The notes under the pieces were generated by a model. That model did no database searches and was not told the DNA's origin. It saw nothing but the letters and a program-made list of their open reading frames with translations. The translations under genes and the position numbers were made by a program. From Candidatus Kerfeldbacteria bacterium CG15_BIG_FIL_POST_REV_8_21_14_020_45_12 (GTDB lineage Bacteria; Patescibacteriota; Patescibacteriia; UBA9570; XYC2-FULL-38-9): a DNA stretch of 41,201 nt. Below, piece by piece: positions 19,601 through 25,988 of this stretch; position 1 is the first letter of the stretch; the number at the start of each line of letters is the position of its first letter. The DNA lies in the NCBI GenBank assembly GCA_002781785.1, contig PFGC01000063.1, forward strand, positions 1 to 41,201. The letters are read 5' to 3'.

Positions 19601-21016
19601 AGAGTAGTTACCCTCATCACAATCGTCATAGTTATCTATCACAGAACCGATCGTTAACGGAGTGCCGTCAAAATCGTCATTATAGATGGCGGCTAATTCC
19701 CAACCGACCGGAACGACGCTGTATTGACGGAGGATTCTAATGTTACGTAGTGAGATGCCTAAAGTTGGACTGGTAATGGTCCCTCCGTTGGAATCTAAAG
19801 CGAAGGGAGTCGATGGATCAATGTAACCGAATTCATTAACCGCCTGATTAAGCGTTAAGCCTTCTTCGATAGCCAATCTAAATCCTTCATTAATGACGCA
19901 GTTTGTGACATCAGCTCCCTGTTCCGGACAAGATGCAAATTGGGTTAGAATATCTATCTCTCCACCTGGATTGAAGGTCGGTGTTTTAAATTCAGCGAAT
20001 TTTTCTTCAGCCGCCTTAACTCCTCCAGATCCTGAGGTTGAACTATCTCCAGCGATCGAGCTAGAAATATCTGACTCGGTGAAAAATGCCAGCAAGCCAC
20101 CTGCCAGTCGCTCCATCAACTTATTGGCCAGTGTATTAATAAAAATTGTCAGCGCATCAGCGATGACATTGTCTTGTTGGGTGGTCTCACCAACCGTCGA
20201 CTGACCCAAGACAGAATTTAATTTACCATCAATAACTGCAACCGGCGTTTGTATGTAGCCTGAGATATCAGCCTTTTGAGCTTTTAAACTACTTTGGATT
20301 TGCTCAACAGCGGCTTCACGCTCCTCTTGCTTTTTTGAATCCAAGACCTGATCAGCGGCGTTTAGTAGTGAAGCAATGGAATTTTCCCCACTACCTAAAC
20401 TAACCGAAAGATTGATCATTGACTTAGGATCCTCAACGAAAGCCACCGCTTGATCAGCCAGAGATTCAGCGTAGTCCTGTACATTATTTACCTGCTCTGA
20501 AAAAGTACATTCAGGTTCATATGGCTCATCAGCGGTAAATTGAGGGAGGATTAACTGGAAATTTAACTTAAGACTTGGGTCTGGCAGGTCGCACAAATTA
20601 AAGTAATCAAAACCACCCTCTTCTCCCAGGGTAGAAAAGAAGGCTCCAGCGGCTGCATCAGCGCGCTCAGTAAAATATTCACCCGGCTCCTTAACAAAAG
20701 CTAGCGGCTCTTGATTTTCACCAGCTGAAGCTACCCAAACTGCCGTATCATAGGCAATTTTTTCCAAAAATGACCGTAAGGCGTTTTTAATTCCAACCTT
20801 AGCGGCCGCAACTAGGCCCTTTAAAACAAAATCAATTACCTGCTGGACAACTCGAGGGACATCACCAACCGTTGAAACCTGAGCATGAGCAGCTTGTGGA
20901 GTTAACAACCCAATGGCCACGGCTCCTCCAGCCATAGCGCCAGGAGTCAAAACAGTCATCATCATCATGATGCTGGCGATAAATTTCCGGAATCTGTACT
21001 GGGGTTGGTGTGGCAT
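10658..21016 (-). CDS. Giant secreted Cys-rich protein with VWA and jelly-roll modules
   Basis: 3452 residues in one uninterrupted frame. A signal peptide (residues 1-~45, basic start, hydrophobic core, AAHA cleavage site) precedes a helical region (~46-330). The body carries many Cys modules of the form C-x(4-8)-GC-x2-Y, and at least three segments of the form CSxDxDC. Four jelly-roll, carbohydrate-binding-like modules are recognisable by their closing strand (xDNVxL type): ~704-900, ~1248-1380, ~1643-1862 and ~2101-2575. A von Willebrand A domain (~2303-2500) has a DTSSTM metal site at Asp2313 and a later LLTDTDPE motif. The C-terminus looks Ig-like and shows no sorting motif or membrane anchor. 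It follows the Ca-repeat gene by 16 nt under one promoter and precedes the VirB6-like gene. Likely a surface adhesin or extracellular part of the T4SS-like machine; function inferred. Confidence 0.85.
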   Translation of the reverse strand: MPHQPQYRFRKFIASIMMMMTVLTPGAMAGGAVAIGLLTPQAAHAQVSTVGDVPRVVQQVIDFVLKGLVAAAKVGIKNALRSFLEKIAYDTAVWVASAGENQEPLAFVKEPGEYFTERADAAAGAFFSTLGEEGGFDYFNLCDLPDPSLKLNFQLILPQFTADEPYEPECTFSEQVNNVQDYAESLADQAVAFVEDPKSMINLSVSLGSGENSIASLLNAADQVLDSKKQEEREAAVEQIQSSLKAQKADISGYIQTPVAVIDGKLNSVLGQSTVGETTQQDNVIADALTIFINTLANKLMERLAGGLLAFFTESDISSSIAGDSSTSGSGGVKAAEEKFAEFKTPTFNPGGEIDILTQFASCPEQGADVTNCVINEGFRLAIEEGLTLNQAVNEFGYIDPSTPFALDSNGGTITSPTLGISLRNIRILRQYSVVPVGWELAAIYNDDFDGTPLTIGSVIDNYDDCDEGNYSPYCGLVDPDWPLKAPDVFCKLQGYATNIAAEEAIDDDGAVNTPEKLFTARLTSCLDPQSCLSEDENGFCEAYGYCVQQERIYRFEGDSCPSYYASCELFTDDAGNDQSLLQNTVNYDDCSVDNVGCQWRCRTYNEVDEAFQCSGQDEVYSTCDSGSSTYDSSALSCGCTAADASTCDITEGGFTCDTDTGESCTLGTETSADVDFDTTINFDDDVASCSSQDSGCTETIPVKGGANLLANGGFEFYDNADTDLAGPTDTAVDSPYDDSFGFSASSDASCTSYTNPQNCQGWELVSGSAVRAVNEALYGDSALQYDGDVAGGIVHRFATGQALENRSFSLSFTYNNIDANTCSVTGSIFADPATDTTWPGVSAMTESTDFDAGETSSSGFQTYTSDLVTFSAGVSATTVGVIFNTTGTGCDIVLDGVTLEENSGSSGISDYQNSDDLVYVNFNDANSCTVGEIGCNLYTPVTGESDTPIPGQITNPYSEACGDGSDYTGAECSQCVEETVGCDAFIEQETPYNAPINDVSGFSTYLDSSFDADLAEAIAQRTGYYCEDTTTPCSPDRETLDCGSGVSCLPSISIIPDTGTSCSANNVGCEQYVNLDQESLGGEGVEHYKYIRQCVKPTTQEIEDQEIDTYYTFEGSDISGYQLRSWYLKKSDVDAGPCTNLDLYGSTSETPTANCIDSDTLSANYNDCTASDIGDDPDCTEWFDSDGANYLRYKSSTITASDDCVPLRNTFDDRVYYSIPDESQSCPASANLCREYKGSAGGAVEFVIEEDFDDGAVWGDAEVSAETVTASAGLSMALGTSSTNAATSGATTVAGLVDEADSYVVTFWAKSDTDGSLIYPYFYSAETAETNFLSEDDIDLSTEWQKYSVGPFTFPEAVSGDEEFGFEYTDSYVYIDNVELQKNNSHYLILESADSCLGYEGCEEYTDEQDVTNYLKSFTNLCSDNVVGCEAIIKTQNSDTPFYTSYQADNEWSATNTPNDDVNIVADVATTIVITDSVQCDSSVAACELVGLPELDDSEDPQSYSAEYIINDPDSYDTILCEEHQRSCEQYTDSQGSTTYFKDPGEKYCEYNASLGQWLTPDGDACPLQNDSAEPSQPKGPICNGGLREDELCSTDNDCPADSSDSNTYRCISNDSADSGWVGRCTAPYSGCTLYVDPNMATMIDDFSAETNVKDNSDITSTTADDKPDGWGVASSASGANAFMNRDGASGVIPTPTGNSISEISYQSGDCDTFAQSTDFAFHRSNSLELKTKSGKNNCMAFPATLSAGVSNVLYPVDANKIYTLQAEVYGVTADAEFAIGLLYYDASGNELSNGLDVENYAIAAYEGGSRSDDEVPTDEWVHFHGTVGPNMSHSFPSSTYYVRVFVESGSDQAHVYFDNVGFAEDNQYTYLNHTVNGAAENPGDNTCNGEIDIQDGCVSFRDSNDNSLTSLAAIEDQQAVNSSFTDETCTFNDGEPSEACDSQANSSDTNIVIKVRNDRQCSEWLSCRSSRIIVNDAGEIDSETCFQIGRCLSRNEDTGVCTEWADTRDPDSLGSDDELRVTTQPGNTNDLLDIQDNSGFITIGAEWIGSCVSSVCEGGTNDGDACSVDSDCSASDIIYGYYPTDWMAEIGSGGAASTTDIVADGDFEDVTCNGDEAETVYGSDGLNYGQIAGGRNKSASCTLDEHCRVLEVETLLESKLGELEIEETTDDIGYWEGWCGNFQDNTFGTNSQWENYGGSSVSIIDYDEDRPYVGTSPINGGDLNVAALNVDLNNVLFVDPVSGQDSGVQVDVSDDIVQGQDYVVTFDGKWLETPDADSDFLQVALQYGSDEQNVDFFEVGSAKADIVFAVDTSSTMAGYISSVATNTTALVSGFDEAGVDYQVSIVTTGGSRYPKILDFADYSSTSSGFEYNANGTVTTDFTTDATEFSNAMTYISSNLNGGQVYNYEMMANIFDNSINNGTESLNFRPGAQKFIVLLTDTDPENGGQGDPYISGSSWAQSDENSFDNTYGGVNFSLYSVVPTSSQGYDALTASLGGTQYNISGTYSTIVSDITSKISESVSAFTLSESMESYAFGPLTIENKTDPADTSTLFIAATSNNAGKAFAIDNVSMKPSLEVRKEGNPQTENHPTSLARDCRAYPEQDSNSCDYQDSSGSIYSGWKGYCLLHDTVPGDSEDCVAWWPIDILSGEPDTTGRTRLTYSDKAPVYSCLVAKGNETLGACSSGGQICASDDDCSGSSNYCYGASDVDNDYDVSSSYTDGGYDMVNTYDSGGYRVNHNIESLRVESEAGEHTGDSTGNEEAAVFKKITDLPVEKLIHVSEIDRIVYDMGTPYYSSNDCNGSNKQNAWLEGSDGFDTADFEEYQTGGASEDDTTFFWQVGKDDDPGALCGGSLDEDLVYAVQKGAWCGTGSGDLCDENLTEAELDDIDFYYGKSITSQENQANIERSHSVWNGDSSSTSPFNPFNYYSVLGENGDAWNVAGAIDDDTDNGSVDGVSFSDNLFNSRYSDNDADTDSCFGHNPCGANVHLAKFDFQDGYLAAVYLVYWDGLARPDVQSIHDINWSIYLKEPCLLLVEGATEDGEATPWRTRATSSSGFQIPDLLYTYTISGPVDYSQLGAGSMYGSFSTTGNTRPDEEDGEENSTSGSDMYDFFAISQSNLPMVYLNGASGTTLPYACIGKCGDTRCQGDYTSSGGELDGSACTDDKWISLQGICSELDDDGNAQMCDDVSGCDNGSCTSLTYLDHQGAGQSTYASQLNKALEFGWEHYRLIFADIQGDVYYAPAAGSSGDDALRNAGELTSGDASLFSGFATAGNFSSMDVCDGSTRDSDEYCGIRPEVNHIELDNNDTGDLILQNGDTVSLTFDTAADADQEPVNTIKVAWFVDPDTTGDFSDASYLSDPWEAASTNGHSYSNTYTCDPTSAYYDKYALGGSSSEADYDPAWGACKYELWVEVTDNWNFCSGTEYTDITRTNDGTCTSYDSYDGNIYVRY

Positions 21017-21032
21017 AGTCGGAGCGAGGTAG

Positions 21033-21998
21033 TTAATTGTTTTCCTCGATCGAGTTACTTATTGAAGATGAGTTGGACTCCGTTTCTTGATTGCTACTTT
21101 GAGTAGTATCCGTAACACCAGCCCCACCTAATAATGCTTGGTCGCCTTCAAAAACTTGATTTGTAGCTTCGATAACGGCCTCATCTACTAATTGAACAAT
21201 TAAATCATCTGACAGCGCATCAACATCGCTTTGTGCTAAACCGGAATCGATCAGAAATGTTCTTTTCTCCTTAACCGACATGTTTCTTATAGATGCAACC
21301 TCATCCTGGACCTGAACGATGGCGTTGGCGCCACTCTGAGCCTGCTTGGCTGCTTCTTCGGCAACCGAGACAATATCTGCGTCACTCGTTGAATCTAGAA
21401 TGTCTTGAGAGATGCCCTGCTCTAGCAGTAGAGCCCTAACGCCCGCGATATCGATTGAACCGTCAGCATTTTTAGGTAACAACTCGTCTGCGGCTGGAGC
21501 GTTTGCTAGATCGACACCGAGCACCCCTTGCTCCGCTGGATTAAATTCAGCAAAGGCGCCAGCAGCTGCCACTTCGGTACCATCCCCTCCTGAGGAAGCC
21601 GATGAACATGGCTGACCTTCTGGACAATTTGGGTTGGTGTTGTTAGCAAGCTCATCTCCATCCGAAATACCATCTGAGTCGGAATCTTTTAAAAATGGGC
21701 TGGTATTGTAAATGAACTCTTCGTCGAAATCCGTAAGGCCATCACCATCCGTGTCTGACTGCTGCTTTCTAATAAGCTCTTCAGCATTGGCGTCAGTATC
21801 ACCAAGGATTTTATCGGGATCATCACCGGCGGCCAGAATTTTGGCAATGATTTCTTCACGCGTTGCATCAAACACATCGCGTTTCGTCGTTGAAAGGTCA
21901 GACCTTAGTTGAAAGATCCCACCAATCAAGACTACCACTCCGATAGCAGCCAATCCATAAACAGAGTAACGATCAATTTTTGTTGGATTTATAGCCAT
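21033..21998 (-). CDS. Membrane-anchored Asp-repeat (thrombospondin type 3-like) protein
   Basis: 321 residues. One membrane segment (residues ~13-32) follows a short basic start. Residues ~80-125 hold two Ca-binding-type motifs, DTDGDGLTDFDE and DSDSDGISDGDE, characteristic of thrombospondin type 3/EF-hand-like repeats, with a Cys pair (NPNCPEGQPC) just after. Residues ~170-290 are helical, and the tail is Ser/Asn/Gln/Glu rich. It is the first gene of the unit containing the giant protein, with a very good promoter overlapping the rsmA end. Probably faces outward and could bind calcium; a partner role for the giant protein is inferred only from the shared transcript. Confidence 0.8.
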   Translation of the reverse strand: MAINPTKIDRYSVYGLAAIGVVVLIGGIFQLRSDLSTTKRDVFDATREEIIAKILAAGDDPDKILGDTDANAEELIRKQQSDTDGDGLTDFDEEFIYNTSPFLKDSDSDGISDGDELANNTNPNCPEGQPCSSASSGGDGTEVAAAGAFAEFNPAEQGVLGVDLANAPAADELLPKNADGSIDIAGVRALLLEQGISQDILDSTSDADIVSVAEEAAKQAQSGANAIVQVQDEVASIRNMSVKEKRTFLIDSGLAQSDVDALSDDLIVQLVDEAVIEATNQVFEGDQALLGGAGVTDTTQSSNQETESNSSSISNSIEENN

Positions 21999-22024
21999 GC
22001 ACGTGATACACGGAGGATGGTGCG

Positions 22025-22053
22025 ATTATATCATATACCGATTCTTTCGTCAA
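22025..22053 (-). promoter_or_regulatory. Sigma-70-type promoter of the giant-protein unit
   Basis: -35 TTGACG (22048-22053), 17-base spacer, perfect -10 TATAAT (22025-22030). The -35 box overlaps the rsmA stop codon (22050-22052). Expected start of transcription is about 20 bases before the ATG at 21998. Confidence 0.8.
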
Positions 22054-22883
22054 AGTCTGACCTTTTGAAAAACTGCCTGACTTACAGCTTCCCAATCCTC
22101 TAAGCTGAGCTCCTGAGGCCGAGCGGTCTGTGACAACCCAATATCACCTAAAATCACCCTGACTTGGGTAGAAGATATTGGGTAACCAGCGCTTAGAGTA
22201 TTGTGAAGTTGTTTTCTTTTGCTTGCAAAACCAACTTTGATGAACTTCATGAGCCGTTCAGGGTCAGAAGATCGCGGAGTTGGTAGTAGGTCGCAACAAA
22301 TAATGGCACTGTCGACATCTGGAATAGGATGAAACGAGGTTCTATCAACAATGGTGACGATTCTAGGGTTCGTATACAGCTGAATAGCAGCTGCCAAGAT
22401 GCTCATCTTGCCGGGCTTGGCGATTATGCGTTCCGCTACCTCTTTTTGCACCATTACTACCATACGACTTGGTTTTGGGTTGTGCTCAGTAAATTCACGC
22501 ATCACCCAAGAGGTAATGTTGTAAGGCAAGTTGGCTACAAGCTTGTAGCCATTGTCTAATAAACCGGCTTCTGCTCTATGAAAAGTACGAATATCTTCGT
22601 TAATGACCAGTAGGTTATCATTCTGCTCACTAAGTGGTTTTAAAGTAGAGGCCAGCACGCGATCCTGCTCTACTGCTACGACCTTGCCAGCAATACCGAC
22701 TAGACGTTTAGTAAGAGCACCAAAACCTGGACCGATTTCCAGGACAGTATCTGCTGACGAGAGCTCAGCCGCTGCTAATGATGCGTCAATTACATCCTCA
22801 TTGATTAAAAAATTCTGCCCCTGTTCTTTGCGGGGAGTTAATTGATGTTTTTTTAAAAGGGTCTCGAGTTGATCTTTATTCAT
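22050..22883 (-). CDS. rsmA: 16S rRNA dimethyladenosine transferase RsmA (KsgA)
   Basis: 277 residues from the ATG at 22881-22883 (MNKDQLETLLKKHQ); a longer in-frame extension lacks homology. It dimethylates the two adjacent adenines in helix 45 of 16S rRNA with S-adenosylmethionine. Visible motifs are GQNFL near the start, the SAM-binding LEIGPGFGALT and the catalytic NLPYNI. The C-terminal RNA-binding helical domain is present and the length is normal. The start overlaps the tsaC end by 8 bases, so it is probably coupled to leuS-tsaC. Confidence 0.93.
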   Translation of the reverse strand: MNKDQLETLLKKHQLTPRKEQGQNFLINEDVIDASLAAAELSSADTVLEIGPGFGALTKRLVGIAGKVVAVEQDRVLASTLKPLSEQNDNLLVINEDIRTFHRAEAGLLDNGYKLVANLPYNITSWVMREFTEHNPKPSRMVVMVQKEVAERIIAKPGKMSILAAAIQLYTNPRIVTIVDRTSFHPIPDVDSAIICCDLLPTPRSSDPERLMKFIKVGFASKRKQLHNTLSAGYPISSTQVRVILGDIGLSQTARPQELSLEDWEAVSQAVFQKVRL

Positions 22884-23424
22884 GTAGATTGATGGCACCT
22901 TGTCGAATAATCTTATTGCTGCCGTCTGGCAAAACCTGAACAACCGTAGATGGCAGTTTATTGGGGAGCGCGCCAACGTCTAGCCAGCCTTCAACATTTG
23001 ATTCGCCGATCTCTAGCTTGGCCTGCTCGATTGTGAACGTAGCTGGATTACCCGTGCGGTTGGCTGAAGTCGCAATTAGCGGCTTGCCTGCAGCACTGGC
23101 TAAAGCTTGTGTAGTTGGGCAGTCAGGAACTCGCACAGACAGTGTAGCAGAAACTACGATAGAAAGTGGACCGGGCCAATATGCAGAAGCTAGTTGGCGT
23201 TGAGCATCAGATAACTGGAAGTGATCCTCAACTTGCTTAAGAGAGGCGGCCACAACAGTAAACTTGTCATCAGTACGACCCTTTAAGCCCATTATTCGTT
23301 TGATTCCAGCGTGATTGTCGTAGAGACAACCTAATCCGTAAGCTGTATCAGTAGGAAACACCACTAGCTGTCCCCGCTTTAAAATTTGTGCGCACTGATT
23401 GATGTCATCTTCTTCTAACAACAT
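22876..23424 (-). CDS. tsaC: Threonylcarbamoyl-AMP synthase (TsaC/Sua5/YrdC)
   Basis: 182 residues, the length of a single YrdC domain without the Sua5 extension. It makes threonylcarbamoyl-AMP from threonine, bicarbonate and ATP, the first step of t6A37 modification of ANN-decoding tRNAs. Seen motifs: VVFPTDTAYGLGC near residue 20, MGLKGRTDDK around residue 45-50, and LIATSANRTGNPATF near residue 133-147. The ATG shares one base with the leuS stop (TAATG), so the two are translationally coupled. Confidence 0.92.
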   Translation of the reverse strand: MLLEEDDINQCAQILKRGQLVVFPTDTAYGLGCLYDNHAGIKRIMGLKGRTDDKFTVVAASLKQVEDHFQLSDAQRQLASAYWPGPLSIVVSATLSVRVPDCPTTQALASAAGKPLIATSANRTGNPATFTIEQAKLEIGESNVEGWLDVGALPNKLPSTVVQVLPDGSNKIIRQGAINLHE

Positions 23425-25841
23425 TATCCTTTAACGATCAGATTGATAATTCGGCCAGGCACATAAATTACTTTTATAATTTCCTTACCAGTTATGTGCT
23501 TTACGACATTCTCGTTAGCCTCTGCCACTAATCTGGCAGACGCCTCGTCGGCGTCAGGCGAAAGCTCAATAGTGCCACGAACCTTGCCACTAACCTGAAC
23601 GGCTACTTGGACAGAATCGTCTTGGGTTAAAGTCTCATCAAATTTTGGCCAACTTGCAAAGAGGTCCTGTCCGTAGCCTTGCAGCTCTGCCAGTTCAGCT
23701 GCTAGATGTGGAGCAAATGGTGACAATAGTTGTAAGAAAGAGCGTTGTGTTTGCTCATCAACGAATTCTGGGTTAGCTGATATGGCGTTTAAACATATCA
23801 TTAACTGTGAGATGGCAGTATTAAACTTAAACTGCTCAATGTCATTGGTTACTTTTTTGATTGTCTTGTGGAGAGTTTTTTGAAGGTCAGGAGTAGTTTT
23901 AATTCCAGCCGGTTGCTGCATAGCACTCCACGAGCGGTCCAGGAAGCGTCTGACACCCTTAATACTCTTAGTACTCCAAGGTTTAGTGTCCTCAAATGGA
24001 CCCATGAACATTTCGTACAACCTCAAGGTATCAGCTCCATACTCGTTTACAACATCGTCTGGATTTATGACATTACCGACAGACTTGCTCATTTTCTGAT
24101 GGTCTTCACCCAGAATCATCCCTTGATTGCGAAGAGCGGCAAAAGGTTCTCTACCAACTTCTTTTGGAATAAAACCAAAATCCTGCAAAGCTTTGTGGAA
24201 GAAACGGGCGTAGAGTAAATGTAAGACGGCATGCTCAGCACCACCGACATACATGTCGACTGGCAACCACTGCTTGAGTTTATCTGGGGAGGCAAACTCC
24301 TGTTCGTTATTTGGATCGCAAAATCTCAGGTAGTACCAAGACGAACAAACGAAGGTGTCCATGGTATCTGACTCGCGGCGAGCCGGCTGGCCACAAGTTG
24401 GACAGCTAACATCTTGAAAAGTTTTAGATAGAGCCAGGGGCGACTCACCGGTGGGACGGAAGTCGACATCTGTTGGCAAAACGACAGGAAGCTGGTCTTC
24501 TGGAACAGACTGCTCGCCGTGTTCGTCGCAATAGATAATTGGAATAGGCGCGCCCCAGTACCGCTGACGCGAAATCAACCAATCACGTAGATTGAAAAAG
24601 ACAACACGTTTACCTAGGCCGTGTTTTTCCATGTAATCCATCATGGCTGTCTTGGCCTCTGACTGCGCATCCATTCCATTTAAGAAATCTGAATTCATCA
24701 TTGCGCCGTTGTGGTCTACCTGAGACAACTCAGTCACTGGAGACTCATCGCCATCCGTGGTCTTCATGACTCTAATAATTTCCAGACTGTACTTCTGAGC
24801 AAATTCAAAATCGCGCTCGTCGTGAGCCGGCACACCCACCACCATGCCGGTACCATAGTTTGCTAAGACAAAGTCAGCTACCCAGATTGGCATTTTGAAA
24901 CCAGTTAGAGTGTTAATGGCATAACGCCCTGTAAACACACCGGTTTTTTCCCGATTCTCTTTACGTTGAAGTTCCGTTAGGCCGGCAGTGCGCTCCACAT
25001 ACGCTAGAACTTCCGCCTCTTGCTCTGGCGTCGTAATAGACCTAACTATTGGATGCTCAGGAGCAACTACAATAAAGGTCGCACCAAAGTTTGTTTCTGG
25101 AAACTTAGTGAAGGCTACGATTTTTTCATTACTGCCATCAATGTCATAAGACAGATCAATCCCCTCCTGCCTGCCAATCCAGTTTCGCTGCATCAATTTT
25201 ATTGGTTCGGGCCAATCAATAGTATCTAGATCTTCTAGAAGTTGGTCGGCGTATTGAGTGGTTTTAAAAAACCACTGTTCTAGATCCTTTTGAATTACTG
25301 GATCTTTACTGCGCTCGCAATTACCATCTACAACTTGCTCATTGGCTAATACGGTCTGACAGGTATTACACCAATTCACCTTGGCTTTTTTTCTCTCAGC
25401 TAAACCATTTTTGTACATCTGTAAAAACATCCACTGAGTCCACCGGTAATATTCTGGCGATGATGTATCAATCTCACGACCCCAATCATAAGACAGACCG
25501 AGTGACTGAATCTGCCTGGTAAAATTTGTAATGTTGTCATGCGTAGACTTATCAGGATGAACGCCAGTTTTAATAGCGTAATTCTCGGCCGGTAAACCGA
25601 AGGCATCCCAACCCATTGGATGCAAAACATTAAAACCGTTCATGCGGCGAAAGCGAGACAGAATATCTGTAGCGGTATAGCCCTCGGGGTGACCAACGTG
25701 TAGCCCTGCTGCCGAAGGATATGGAAACATATCTAAGATATACTGCTTCGAAGCCTGATCATCGCTGGCAGTGAAAGTCTTAGCCTCTTGCCATCGCTGC
25801 TGCCATTTCTGCTCTATTTCTTGGGGGTTGTATTCATTCAT
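23424..25841 (-). CDS. leuS: Leucyl-tRNA synthetase
   Basis: 805 residues from the ATG at 25839-25841 (MNEYNPQEIEQKW); the extra 37 upstream residues do not match the family start. A class I synthetase charging tRNA-Leu. The HIGH-type signature is HVGH in YPSAAGLHVGHPEGY, the KMSKS motif is KMSKSVGN, and the CP1 editing domain is present with GTGMVVGVPAHDERD. A zinc-type CxxC pair occurs in the insertion (VNWCNTCQTVL). First gene of leuS-tsaC-rsmA, divergent from the LysM/M23 gene. No convincing Shine-Dalgarno. Confidence 0.95.
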   Translation of the reverse strand: MNEYNPQEIEQKWQQRWQEAKTFTASDDQASKQYILDMFPYPSAAGLHVGHPEGYTATDILSRFRRMNGFNVLHPMGWDAFGLPAENYAIKTGVHPDKSTHDNITNFTRQIQSLGLSYDWGREIDTSSPEYYRWTQWMFLQMYKNGLAERKKAKVNWCNTCQTVLANEQVVDGNCERSKDPVIQKDLEQWFFKTTQYADQLLEDLDTIDWPEPIKLMQRNWIGRQEGIDLSYDIDGSNEKIVAFTKFPETNFGATFIVVAPEHPIVRSITTPEQEAEVLAYVERTAGLTELQRKENREKTGVFTGRYAINTLTGFKMPIWVADFVLANYGTGMVVGVPAHDERDFEFAQKYSLEIIRVMKTTDGDESPVTELSQVDHNGAMMNSDFLNGMDAQSEAKTAMMDYMEKHGLGKRVVFFNLRDWLISRQRYWGAPIPIIYCDEHGEQSVPEDQLPVVLPTDVDFRPTGESPLALSKTFQDVSCPTCGQPARRESDTMDTFVCSSWYYLRFCDPNNEQEFASPDKLKQWLPVDMYVGGAEHAVLHLLYARFFHKALQDFGFIPKEVGREPFAALRNQGMILGEDHQKMSKSVGNVINPDDVVNEYGADTLRLYEMFMGPFEDTKPWSTKSIKGVRRFLDRSWSAMQQPAGIKTTPDLQKTLHKTIKKVTNDIEQFKFNTAISQLMICLNAISANPEFVDEQTQRSFLQLLSPFAPHLAAELAELQGYGQDLFASWPKFDETLTQDDSVQVAVQVSGKVRGTIELSPDADEASARLVAEANENVVKHITGKEIIKVIYVPGRIINLIVKG

Positions 25842-25988
25842 TTGACATCTGTTAGTTTGCCCATTGTACGGCATTGACTTTTTGACCGCAAATTGATAGT
25901 GTAGTCCGGCGTTTTTCAATAGAATACACTTATTAAACTTCGCCTCAAACAACTGATTGTTTCGCTGAGCCTGAAGCTAATTCACCTG
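25842..25988. promoter_or_regulatory. Divergent promoter region between leuS and the M23 peptidase gene
   Basis: 147 bases between divergent starts, so both promoters must lie here or inside the genes. Several TTGAC-like hexamers are present on the plus strand (25842-25847, TTGACT near 25875), but none pairs with a good -10. On the minus strand TTGAGG with TATTCT at 16 bases is the best weak candidate for leuS. Confidence 0.35.

Noticed and set aside
22884-22976. Longer rsmA start 31 codons upstream
   Set aside because: The extra residues overlap tsaC deeply and do not resemble the family; the ATG at 22883 fits the conserved start.
25842-25952. Longer leuS N-terminus (37 extra residues)
   Set aside because: Leucyl-tRNA synthetases start at the MNEYNPQEIEQKW-type segment; the extension has no homology.
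25842-25988. TTGACA at 25842-25847 as the M23 gene promoter
   Set aside because: The base 17 positions away (TGTACG) is not a plausible -10 and it lies more than 100 bases from the start.
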